This document shows positions 7,278 through 15,711 of a DNA stretch of 64,000 bases, piece after piece. The stretch lies in contig JADLFH010000054.1 in the NCBI GenBank assembly GCA_020845705.1, forward strand, positions 1-64,000, written 5' to 3'. This DNA is from Microthrixaceae bacterium. Its GTDB lineage: Bacteria > Actinomycetota > Acidimicrobiia > Acidimicrobiales > Microtrichaceae. Every line of letters starts with the position of its first letter. Positions within the stretch are counted from its first letter, which is position 1. Under the pieces are notes generated by a model. The model was given only the letters and a program-made list of their open reading frames with translations. It made no database searches and was not told the DNA's origin. The translations under genes were made by a program, and so were the position numbers.

Positions 7278-9578
7278 TCAGCCGCTCACGACCAAGCACG
7301 ACAGGTTCGGGTCGGCATCGATGTCGGTGTCTCGGAAGAGCAAGGGCCTGCATTGCTGCGCCGCGTACATATCGGTGCCGTCCCGGTGGTGGGGCGAACG
7401 TGGGTCGCTCGACTGGCCATAGGCCAACAGGCCGACGCCGCTCGGGCCGTCGGGCAGCATCTCGACCGCCATGATGAAGCTCGCGCCGTAGGTCACTTGG
7501 TAGCCGCCGGCCGCCAGGCCGGTTCGCTCACGCCCGGGAATCGGCGCGATGAGCGGCGGTCCGGGTTCCAACGACGCCGCGGGCAGCGCTCCCACGGGAG
7601 CCAGCACGTTCAGCATCCCCTCCGCCTCGAATCCGCCCGGAACGGGGATCCGCTGTCCGCCGCGGTCTGCCCACTGCACCTGACGTAGCGGGGCGTCGAT
7701 CGCCACCCCCGCCTCGGAGAGGGCCGCGAGCGCACCGCGAACGGCGGCGATCACCGGATCAGGGCCCTTCCCGGGCGCTGCGGCGAGTCCTGCGGGCGTC
7801 TCCAGCGGTCGTGATGGATCGAACCCCTCCGAGAACAGCGGGCCCGCCCCCAACCATGCCGAAGGCGCGAAACCGATGAGTATCTCGCGCCAGAGAGCCA
7901 CCCCGATGGAGTCGAGGCCCGCGCGTCCATCCCACGCGGCCAGGACCTCCGCGGCGCGGTCCAGGTCGGGGTCCGCGACGGCGCGCAAACGCGCCACCAC
8001 GTCGTCGACCAGGAGGTCCGCGCTCAGGCAGCGGTTGTCGAAGACGGCTTCGAGCAAGTCGTCGACGGTGACCTTCCCGCGGGCCGCGAGCCCCGCGGCG
8101 CGAAGCAGGTTCTGGCGGGTTCGGAAGCTGCGAGCGGTCCGTTCGAAGCCTCCGAGGACGGAATGGCCTTCGATCGTCTCGGTGGGATGGGGGAGCCAGT
8201 GCGAGTCGTTGGCGTTCACGAACACGTCTCGTCGTTCCATGGCGGGCAGCGCGCCAGGTGGTTCGATCCCGGCCGATCGGGCCTCGGGATGGTCGAGCCA
8301 CTCGTCGTCGGGGTTGCTGCCGTCCAGCAGTGCGACACGGTTCGCGTAGAGCAACGCGGCGATCGGGTCCTCCTTGACTCGGATCGCGAAGCGATCCTGC
8401 GCTGCCTCGCCGAGGCGTGGGGTGGCCGACGCGTCGGTGTACCAGATGCGACCGGTCGAATCGGTGGCGAGGGTGTTGACCCACGGCAGACCTTTCACCT
8501 CGTGGAAGACCCGCTGGAACGCATCCATGTCCGTCGCCTGGCACATGCCCAGGAACTGGCGCAGCACGGCGTCGTTGTCGATGTTCGCGTCGCGGTAGCT
8601 GAACCCCACCTCGAGGCCCCAGCCCACCAGCGGCAGGTTGAGCATCGGGCCGTGGTGGCTGCGCCACAGCGTTCGGTCCAGAGTCTCGATGCTTCCGTCG
8701 GCGGAGCGTGCTCGGATCGAGTGGTGCTCGCCGGTGCAGGCGCGTCGCTCGTCGCCGAAGCGGTAGGAGGTGGGATCGCCGGGTGTTAGATCGAGTCGTT
8801 GCACGGTGAATCGGAACCCACATGAGAACGTGTGTGTCCACGCGAGACCCTCGTTGAACCCGATCTGCACCCCCGGGGCGCCCAGCAGACAGACCCCGTA
8901 GACGTCGAGCTCGCCGGGGATCGTCAGGTGACACTCCCAGAAGCGGGCCTCGCCATACCAGGGGAAGTGGGGGTTGGCCAGCACCATCCCGCCCCCCGAG
9001 GCCGACACGTCGCCTCCGACAGCCCATCCGTTGCTGGCCGCGTTCGGCGCCCCGAACGCGCTCGGCGGCGACGGCGCCGCGGGGCCCTCCGGGCCCGGGG
9101 CCACGGCTCGGCCGATCAGACCGGCCAGGTTTCGCCCACTGCCCAACAGCGCGATGTCGCCCAGGTAGGCGTAGAGGTCCAGCTCGTCGATCGGACGCAC
9201 CCACTCGGCGTCGCGGCACCACTCGGGGAGCAGCTCAGGGTCCGCCGATGCTTCGGCGACACGGCGGTTGTAGCCCGCGACGTAACCGGCGACGAGGTCC
9301 CTGATGTGGGACGGCTGGGCGTCTCGGAGAGCCGGTGCCCGCGCGGCGAGGCCGAGCGCGAGGTACCCGAAGTCGCTCGCGACGTTGGCGTCGTCTGGGC
9401 CGACACCCCAGAACCGGGAGCGTTCACTTCGGACCTTGACGATCTGGTCCGCGATGACGGGAAGGTGGTCACACGCGCAGGCGTAGCCCTGGCCGAAGCC
9501 CAACCCGCCCCAGTCCTCGGCCCGTATGTGGGCGACGCCGTGTGTCGTGCGGCGGACCTCTGCTTCGAATGCGGCCAT
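7278..9578 (-). CDS. Penicillin/acyl-homoserine-lactone acylase family protein (peptidase S45)
   Basis: Family members are Ntn hydrolases that cleave amide bonds of beta-lactams, acyl-homoserine lactones or cyclic lipopeptides. The 766-aa protein has the expected N-terminal chain, a linker ending AA, and then the beta-chain start SNGWAVGG near residue 182, where Ser would become the N-terminal nucleophile after self-cleavage. Other family marks are VLANPHFPW, the Asn in FVNANDSHW and TYGASFIMAVE near the C-terminus. Unlike most relatives it starts directly at the mature fold (VRRTTHGVAHIRA) with no signal peptide, so it may act in the cytoplasm. ATG 9578 is preferred over GTG 9581 because GGGGA is better spaced. 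Confidence 0.88.
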   Translation of the reverse strand: MAAFEAEVRRTTHGVAHIRAEDWGGLGFGQGYACACDHLPVIADQIVKVRSERSRFWGVGPDDANVASDFGYLALGLAARAPALRDAQPSHIRDLVAGYVAGYNRRVAEASADPELLPEWCRDAEWVRPIDELDLYAYLGDIALLGSGRNLAGLIGRAVAPGPEGPAAPSPPSAFGAPNAASNGWAVGGDVSASGGGMVLANPHFPWYGEARFWECHLTIPGELDVYGVCLLGAPGVQIGFNEGLAWTHTFSCGFRFTVQRLDLTPGDPTSYRFGDERRACTGEHHSIRARSADGSIETLDRTLWRSHHGPMLNLPLVGWGLEVGFSYRDANIDNDAVLRQFLGMCQATDMDAFQRVFHEVKGLPWVNTLATDSTGRIWYTDASATPRLGEAAQDRFAIRVKEDPIAALLYANRVALLDGSNPDDEWLDHPEARSAGIEPPGALPAMERRDVFVNANDSHWLPHPTETIEGHSVLGGFERTARSFRTRQNLLRAAGLAARGKVTVDDLLEAVFDNRCLSADLLVDDVVARLRAVADPDLDRAAEVLAAWDGRAGLDSIGVALWREILIGFAPSAWLGAGPLFSEGFDPSRPLETPAGLAAAPGKGPDPVIAAVRGALAALSEAGVAIDAPLRQVQWADRGGQRIPVPGGFEAEGMLNVLAPVGALPAASLEPGPPLIAPIPGRERTGLAAGGYQVTYGASFIMAVEMLPDGPSGVGLLAYGQSSDPRSPHHRDGTDMYAAQQCRPLLFRDTDIDADPNLSCLVVSG

Positions 9579-9640
9579 CACGTCCCCTTCGTCGCGAAGC
9601 GTTCTTGTCGCGAAGCGTCATCCTCGCGCGGGACGGCTCC

Positions 9641-9646
9641 TACGCT
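9641..9646 (+). promoter_or_regulatory. candidate -10 box of the hexapeptide acyltransferase
   Basis: TACGCT stands 6 bases before GTG 9653 and no ribosome binding site is visible. It supports that start over an ATG at 9542 that would overlap the divergent acylase. Confidence 0.35.
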
Positions 9647-9652
9647 TCGCGG

Positions 9653-10288
9653 GTGCATCCTCGTCTCAGGGCTTGGTCCCGTCGTGTCGGCAACGAACTG
9701 GTGCATCGGGCGTGGTATCAGGTCCGTTCCTTCGGTGCGATCGCGCCGGGCACCCGCCGAGCGGAGTCCTTCGGCAACTTCGGTGCGGCCAGCATCATCG
9801 CGTTCCCGCCCGCGAGCCTCTACGGCGAGGCGAGCATCCACATCGGCGAGGCCACCCTGATAGCTCCCTGGGCCACGCTGGCCGCCGGGTACTCGCCGGA
9901 CCAGCCCGACGTTCCCCCCAGAGCGCTCGTGGTCGGGGACCGCTGCGTCATCGGGATTCGCAGCGGCATCGTGGCGCACGAGTCGATCGAGGTCGGCGAC
10001 GACGTGTGGTTCGGCCAGGATGTCTATGTCACCGACTCGAACCACGGCTTCGACGACCTCGGCCTCCCGATCGGTGTTCAGCTCGGCACGCACGATCCGG
10101 TGGTGATCGGCTCCGGCTCGTGGATCGGCCACGGTGCGGTGATCCTCCCCGGCGCCCGGCTGGGTCGCAACGTGGTGGTCGCCGCCGGTTCGGTGGTGTT
10201 GGCGGGCAAGGTTCCCGACCATTCGGTGCTCGCCGGAGTACCTGCCAAGGTCGTGCGGTACATTGATAACGTCGATCGAAAAGATTGA
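9653..10288 (+). CDS. Left-handed beta-helix (hexapeptide repeat) acyltransferase
   Basis: This protein (211 aa from GTG 9653) carries repeated hexapeptide turns such as [27 protein letters not shown] and [17 protein letters not shown] split over several coils, ending in the [12 protein letters not shown] closing motif of the maltose/galactoside O-acetyltransferase group. The loop DSNHGF supplies the catalytic His region. It would act as a trimer, transferring acetyl or another acyl group from CoA to a sugar or alcohol. It is divergent from the S45 acylase and ends 79 bases before ahpC. Acceptor unknown. Confidence 0.82.
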   Translation: MHPRLRAWSRRVGNELVHRAWYQVRSFGAIAPGTRRAESFGNFGAASIIAFPPASLYGEASIHIGEATLIAPWATLAAGYSPDQPDVPPRALVVGDRCVIGIRSGIVAHESIEVGDDVWFGQDVYVTDSNHGFDDLGLPIGVQLGTHDPVVIGSGSWIGHGAVILPGARLGRNVVVAAGSVVLAGKVPDHSVLAGVPAKVVRYIDNVDRKD

Positions 10289-10297
10289 ATCAATCGA

Positions 10298-10327
10298 TTG
10301 GGCATATCGGGAATTCGGTCGTAGGTT
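10298..10327 (+). promoter_or_regulatory. candidate ahpC promoter with AT-rich palindrome upstream
   Basis: TTGGGC (10298-10303) and TAGGTT (10322-10327) are 18 bases apart. Just upstream, 10285-10300 contains the palindromic ATTGAATCAAT and AATCGATT, unusual in this GC-rich sequence and placed where an OxyR operator would be expected. The link to OxyR is inference from gene order. Confidence 0.4.
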
Positions 10328-10367
10328 GTCGTCGTCCAGAGAGAACCACAACCGGAGGAAGCCCCCT

Positions 10368-10931
10368 ATGTCCGTCATCAACACGAAGGTCCAGCCCTTC
10401 AACGCCACCGCGTTCCGCAACGGCGAGGTCGTCTCGGTGTCCGATGCCGATCTCGCCGGCAAGTGGGCCGTGATGTTCTTCTACCCGGCCGACTTCACCT
10501 TCGTCTGCCCCACCGAGTTGGGCGACCTGGCCGACTACCACGACGAGTTCCAGGCGCTGGGCGTGGACATCTACTCGGTGTCCACCGACACCCACTGGAC
10601 CCACAAGGCCTGGCACGACGCGTCCGAGACCATCGGCAAGATCCGCTACACGATGATCGGTGACCCCACCGGCGCAGTCACCAACGCGTTCGACAACATG
10701 CGGCCGGGCGAAGGTCTCGCGGACCGTGGCACCTTCGTGATCGACCCCGACGGCATCATCCAGGTGGTCGAGATCACTGCTGAGGGCATCGGTCGCAACG
10801 CTGCTGAGCTGCTCCGCAAGGTGAAGGCCGCGCAGTACGTGCACAACCACCCCGGCGAGGTCTGCCCGGCCAAGTGGGAGGAAGGCGAAGCCACCCTCGC
10901 CCCGGGTCTCGACCTCGTGGGCAAGATCTGA
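10368..10931 (+). CDS. ahpC: Alkyl hydroperoxide reductase subunit C (typical 2-Cys peroxiredoxin)
   Basis: AhpC reduces hydrogen peroxide and organic hydroperoxides in the cytoplasm and is re-reduced by AhpF. The 187-aa length equals that of enterobacterial AhpC. Peroxidatic Cys47 lies in FTFVCPTE and resolving Cys166 in GEVCPAKW, as in the family. The ATG has a good ribosome site (GGAGGA, about 8 bases upstream). The gene for its reductase follows 11 bases later and oxyR comes third, giving a peroxide-response unit. This is the enterobacterial-type AhpC/AhpF pair rather than the mycobacterial AhpC/AhpD arrangement. Confidence 0.96.
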   Translation: MSVINTKVQPFNATAFRNGEVVSVSDADLAGKWAVMFFYPADFTFVCPTELGDLADYHDEFQALGVDIYSVSTDTHWTHKAWHDASETIGKIRYTMIGDPTGAVTNAFDNMRPGEGLADRGTFVIDPDGIIQVVEITAEGIGRNAAELLRKVKAAQYVHNHPGEVCPAKWEEGEATLAPGLDLVGKI

Positions 10932-10942
10932 AAGGAACCGAC

Positions 10943-12547
10943 ATGCTCGATGCGAACCTGACCGCGCAACTGCGGACGCACCTGACCAAGATCACCCATC
11001 CCGTCGAGTTGGTCGCCTCGCTCGACGACAGCCCCAAGTCGGCCGAGCTTGCCGGGCTGCTGGAGGAGATCGCGGCGACGAGCGACCAGGTAAGCGTGCG
11101 GCGTGACGGCGAGGACACTCGACGTCCGTCGTTTCGCATCGAGCGGGTCGGGACGGACGTGTCGGTGGCCTTCGCCGGCGTTCCGCTCGGCCACGAGTTC
11201 ACCTCGCTGGTCCTGGCGCTCCTCCAGGTCGGCGGACACCCCTCGACAGCCTCGCCCGAGCTGCTCGAGACGATCCGCGGCCTGGAGGGCGACTGGCACT
11301 TCGAGACCTTCGTCTCGTTGTCGTGTCAGAACTGTCCCGATGTGGTCCAGGCGCTCAACCTGATGAGCATCGTGAACCCTCGGATCCGTCACACGATGAT
11401 CGACGGCGCGGTCTTCCCCGACGAAGCCGAGGCTCGCGGCGTGATGGCCGTGCCGACGGTCTTCGCCGGTGGGGAGGTGTTCGGCCAGGGACGGATGACC
11501 CTGGAGGAGATCGTCGCGAAGCTCGACACGGGCTCGGATGAACGTGATCGTGAGGTGCTCGATGCCCGCGATCCCTTCGATGTCCTCGTCGTCGGTGGTG
11601 GGCCGGCGGGTTCTGCCGCCGCCATCTACGCCGCTCGCAAGGGCATCCGCACCGGTGTCGCGGCCGAACGCTTCGGCGGCCAGGTGCTCGACACCATGGC
11701 GATCGAGAACTTCATCTCGGTGTCCCACACCGAGGGCCCGAAGTTGGTGTCGGCGATGGAGCAACACGTCATGGAGCACGAGGTCGATGTGATGCACCGC
11801 CAACGGGCCCGGCGGCTGATCCCCGCGACCGAAGCGGGCGGCCTCGTCGGGGTCGAGCTGGACAACGGTGCGGTCCTGCAATCCCGGACCGTCGTCGTGG
11901 CGACCGGTGCGGGATGGCGATCCCTCGGCGTCCCGGGCGAGCAGGAGTACCGCAACTAGGGTGTCACCTACTGCCCCCACTGCGACGGCCCGCTCTTCAA
12001 GGGCAAGCGAGTCGCTGTGATCGGCGGAGGCAACTCGGGTGCCGAAGCCGCGATCGACCTCGCCGGGGTCGTGTCCCACGTCACGCTGGTCGAGTTCGAC
12101 CCGCAGCTCCGCGCCGATGAGGTGTTGCAGCGCAAGCTCCGCAGCCTCCCCAACGTCGAGATCGTCGTGAGTGCACGCACCACCGAGGTTGTGGGCGACG
12201 GATCGAAGGTCACCTCGCTCCGTTATGAAGACCGTGACAGCGGGGATGCCCGCGAGATCGAGCTCGATGGTGTGTTCGTACAGATCGGCCTGGTTCCCAA
12301 CACGTCGTGGCTGAAGGACTCGGTCGAGCTGTCGCCGCGTGGTGAGTTGGTGATCGACGAACGGGGTGCCACGTCGGTTCCGGGTGTGTTCGGCGCCGGC
12401 GACTGCACCACGGTGCCGTACAAGCAGATCGTGATCGCTCTCGGCGCGGGTGCCACCGCATCTCTGAGCGCGTTCGACTACCTGATCCGGACCCCGGTCC
12501 CCGAGGGCGGGGAGCGGGACGCCGCCGACGAGGACGCCGCGGCCTGA
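10943..12547 (+). pseudogene. ahpF: Alkyl hydroperoxide reductase subunit F interrupted by an in-frame TAG
   Basis: AhpF passes electrons from NADH through FAD and two disulfides to AhpC. Read through one stop, the frame gives 534 codons, close to the 521 of E. coli AhpF. The first part (10943-11959) has the N-terminal CQNC disulfide (Cys128/Cys131) and the FAD motif [14 protein letters not shown] near 214-227. TAG at 11957-11959 is codon 339; the same frame continues at once with [13 protein letters not shown], so the second redox pair Cys344/Cys347 and the NADH domain (GGGNSGAE) are cut off. The family has Lys at this place (AAG to TAG is one base change). A GTG at 12017 could restart the distal part, but without CPHC. 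It could be a true null, a sequencing error or a read-through codon. Confidence 0.85.
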
Positions 12548-12563
12548 GGAGGCGGTAAGCCGG

Positions 12564-13502
12564 GTGAACCTGCGTGACCTGGAGTACCTCGTGGCGGTGG
12601 CCGAGCACCGCCACTTCGGCCGTGCGGCCGACGCGTGCTTCGTGAGCCAACCGACGCTGTCGACCCAGATCCGCAAGCTGGAGTCGGAACTGGGCGTGAC
12701 GCTCATCGAGCGAGGCCCTCGGGACGCCATGCTCACCCCCGTCGGCCAGGAGGTGGTCATGCGGGCCCGGGCGGTGTTGCGTGGTGTCGAAGAGCTGCGT
12801 GAGGTGGCGGCCCACGCCGCCGACCCGGAGGTGGGGACGCTCCGGCTCGGTGTCTTCCCCACCCTCGGCCCGTATTTGCTGCCACACGTCGTGCCGCCGC
12901 TGCACCAGCGCTTCCCACGGATCGAATTGCTGTTGGTCGAGGAGAAGACCGAGGAGCTGCTGGCCCGTCTCCGCGACGGTCGACTCGACGCAGCGCTGCT
13001 CGCACTGCCGTTGGAGGAGGACCGGTTCGTGGTCGCGGAGCTGTTCGAGGAGCAGTTCGTCCTGGCCGTCCCGGTTGGCCACGCTCTGGCCGGGATGCCG
13101 GAGCCGATCTCGACGGGGTCCCTTGCAGGTCACCGACTGTTGCTTCTCGAGGACGGACACTGCCTCCGTGAGCAGGCGCTGTCGGTCTGTTCGATGGCGG
13201 GGGCCTCGGAGCGGGACGGGTTCCGGGCCACGAGCCTCGAGACGCTCCGTCAGATGGTCGCTTCCGACGTGGGCATCACGTTGCTTCCGGAACTGGCCGT
13301 GACACCCCCGGTGCCGGAATCGCCCGACATCCGGCTACTGCGGTTCCGGGCCCCCGCACCGAGTCGGCGGATTGGCCTGGTGTGGCGCAAATCGAGTCCC
13401 GACCAGGAGTGGTACGAGCAGATCGCTTCCTTGCTGCGCCAGACGGCCGACGCGATTGCACGGAACCTCGGACTCCGACCGAGGTTGAACAGCGCGGAGT
13501 GA
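12564..13502 (+). CDS. oxyR: Peroxide-sensing LysR-type regulator OxyR
   Basis: This 312-aa LysR regulator has an N-terminal winged helix (residues 1-60, FGRAADACFVSQPTLSTQI) and a substrate-binding-like sensor domain. The sensor contains EDGHCLREQALSVCS, with Cys200 and Cys209 spaced as Cys199/Cys208 of E. coli OxyR, so it should form the activating disulfide with peroxide. It starts at GTG 12564 with GAGGAGG about 11 bases upstream and lies 16 bases after ahpF. It is expected to control the ahpC promoter at 10298-10327. Confidence 0.95.
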   Translation: MNLRDLEYLVAVAEHRHFGRAADACFVSQPTLSTQIRKLESELGVTLIERGPRDAMLTPVGQEVVMRARAVLRGVEELREVAAHAADPEVGTLRLGVFPTLGPYLLPHVVPPLHQRFPRIELLLVEEKTEELLARLRDGRLDAALLALPLEEDRFVVAELFEEQFVLAVPVGHALAGMPEPISTGSLAGHRLLLLEDGHCLREQALSVCSMAGASERDGFRATSLETLRQMVASDVGITLLPELAVTPPVPESPDIRLLRFRAPAPSRRIGLVWRKSSPDQEWYEQIASLLRQTADAIARNLGLRPRLNSAE

Positions 13503-13586
13503 AGTACCTTCACATCCGCATCGCTGGTGGACTACTCTGCCTTCACTGGAGCTTCGCGGCTCTGGGGTAGGGGAGGGAAGGGAACG

Positions 13587-15611
13587 ATGTCTTCCACGAT
13601 TCGACACCGGGCTCCGGCACGTTCCGCGGCGCTGGTTTTGCTGACGTTGGTCGGACTGGTGGGTGCCGCTTGCACCCCCACGAACCCCGGAGGGGGCGGC
13701 TCCACGACATCGCAGTTCTGCCAGTTCTGGGACAAGGTTCAGGACGAGGACACCGCGCCCACTGACACGAACGCGGTGCTGGTGAAACAGGACGTGGTTG
13801 CACTGGCTGGGGACACCACGGTCGTCGGTTCCGAGTGCACCGATGTCGGGGCAAAGGTGGAGCTCGACGAAGCGACCCTCGCCGAAGGCGAGGAGGTTGC
13901 CTCCGAGATCGGTGGTGACGACTCGAAGAAGACGGCCGCGGTCACCGGACCGGAGATCGCCGCGGACAAGGTCGTTCTGGAGAACCTCTCCGTCAGGGCG
14001 CTTTCGGTTGAGATCGGAACCTTCGGAATACGTCTCACCGGCAACGTTTCCGTGCGGCTCTCCGGCGTGACATCGACAATCGGGTTTGTCGGCACGTTGA
14101 CGAACCTGGACAACTGGTCGGTCACGCTGTCCTCGACGATGTTCAACATCCCGGGCATCACCACAACTCCGGCGACCTTCTCCGGTACCCTCGCCGTGAA
14201 GAACGGCGTTCCCTCGCTTGCTCTGACAGCAGCCGTGACGAGCGCCAAGGTCGGCGACATCACGGTCAACAACGCCACGTTGAAGCTCGACGCGACACAG
14301 GTTTCGACCAAGGCGTCTGTCACCGGCAACCTGAAGATCGGGCCATCGACCGCTAGCGGCGTGGTCAACGTCGAGTTCGACAGGGCGGGTTCGATCGTCG
14401 CGGCGCACGCCGAGATCGCCGCGCACCTTGTGGGTACGCAGGTCGGCAACAAGCAGGTCGACTTCACCGGCACCGTCACCCTCGACGGCAACCAGCACGA
14501 GACGGTGGCCTCCTTCTCGGGCAGCGGAATCCTCGGGGACATGGTCGTCAACGAAGCCAGCGGTTTGTTGACGCTTGCCACCAACAAGGCCACATTCACC
14601 GGCAAGCTGGATGTTCAGCAGGGGGCGAACTCGGTTCGCTTCAACGGGACGATCATCTGGGACGGAATCACCGCCCAGGTGCCCTTCCTGATGGCAGAGG
14701 GGGAGGGGGAGTTCTCCGGAGTCCTACCCGATGGTCAGACGGTCTCGGTCGCCGGTTCCATGAGCATCGAGGTGATCAACGGACAGGCGCGTGCCGTTGT
14801 CACCGGAAACTTCCAGGTGGGCACGCTCAAGGCGAACGGCTCGGCGGTAGTCGAGACATCGGGTGGTACGACCAGCCTCGAGGTGGACGCGGATCTCGTC
14901 GGTGCCGGGTTCAACGCCTCGCTGGAGGGTGGAATCATCATCACCGACGGCTACGCCGAGACGGTGCAATTGGACGCGACGATCAGCGGAGCCGTCCAAC
15001 TCGGTGACGTGACCCTGACCGGGGCGACCCTCAGTGTTCGCAGCCAATTGGGCCAACCGTTGTCGTTGTCCTTCGCCGGAGGACTCACCATCGGAACCCG
15101 AGCGAATGTGATCGGCTCATTCGATGCGACGTTTGGTCCGAACGGCACCCTGCTCACCCTCGGTGGTTCGGCTTCGGGGTCCCTCGCTCTGAACTCCTGG
15201 GCGGTCGTACCCTTCAGCGGATCGATCGTCGCCACGTCCGAGCAGGTGACCCTCACTGGCAGCGGCTCTGTCACCTTCACGAACTTCCCGGCGGGAATCG
15301 ACTTCAGCGGTTCACTGACCTCGTCGCTGACGGTGCCCACCTGGACGCTGAACGGTACCGGGGCGTTCCATCTGGGGCCGATCAACGTGCTGAATGCGCG
15401 ACTCAGCCTCTCCCACGTCGCAGGAATGAAGGCGACCCGCCTCGGCTTCTACTTCGCGATCATCGGCATTCCGACCTATTTCGAGGGCGACTTCTACATG
15501 AAGCCGTCCGGCGGCTGTGATCACGTCGACATCACCTCTGGCAACTTCATTACCCGTGGACTTCTCGCATTGGTGCTGCCGGGTGCCATCGGTTGTGCTG
15601 TCAATGTGTGA
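13587..15611 (+). CDS. Large secreted lipoprotein of repeated beta-type segments
   Basis: The ATG at 13587 is chosen because GGGAGGGAAGGG lies just upstream and the protein then starts with a basic n-region, a hydrophobic helix and the lipobox LVGAAC (lipid-anchored Cys about residue 28). The 674-aa protein is poor in helix and built of many short alternating segments of the type GSxxVTLTGxATLSV, suggesting a long beta-solenoid or AsmA/LPS-transport-like sheet. I know no named family for it. Two cysteine pairs near the N-terminal end of the mature part and one near the C-terminus may be disulfides. A second lipoprotein gene follows in the same direction after 100 bases, so they may work together on the cell surface. 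Confidence 0.7.
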   Translation: MSSTIRHRAPARSAALVLLTLVGLVGAACTPTNPGGGGSTTSQFCQFWDKVQDEDTAPTDTNAVLVKQDVVALAGDTTVVGSECTDVGAKVELDEATLAEGEEVASEIGGDDSKKTAAVTGPEIAADKVVLENLSVRALSVEIGTFGIRLTGNVSVRLSGVTSTIGFVGTLTNLDNWSVTLSSTMFNIPGITTTPATFSGTLAVKNGVPSLALTAAVTSAKVGDITVNNATLKLDATQVSTKASVTGNLKIGPSTASGVVNVEFDRAGSIVAAHAEIAAHLVGTQVGNKQVDFTGTVTLDGNQHETVASFSGSGILGDMVVNEASGLLTLATNKATFTGKLDVQQGANSVRFNGTIIWDGITAQVPFLMAEGEGEFSGVLPDGQTVSVAGSMSIEVINGQARAVVTGNFQVGTLKANGSAVVETSGGTTSLEVDADLVGAGFNASLEGGIIITDGYAETVQLDATISGAVQLGDVTLTGATLSVRSQLGQPLSLSFAGGLTIGTRANVIGSFDATFGPNGTLLTLGGSASGSLALNSWAVVPFSGSIVATSEQVTLTGSGSVTFTNFPAGIDFSGSLTSSLTVPTWTLNGTGAFHLGPINVLNARLSLSHVAGMKATRLGFYFAIIGIPTYFEGDFYMKPSGGCDHVDITSGNFITRGLLALVLPGAIGCAVNV

Positions 15612-15711
15612 TCAGGGTTTCCACGATCAGGGAGTTCGACCCGGTTGACTCGGTCAGCCGGTCGTGAGTAACTGGACTATCTCTGCCGGAGGGCAGAAAC
15701 GGGGAGGGTAA

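Noticed and set aside
11957-11959. Idea that the ahpF TAG encodes pyrrolysine or another programmed residue
   Set aside because: No pyl genes or special downstream structure are visible here and the family residue is an ordinary Lys, so a nonsense change or error is simpler.
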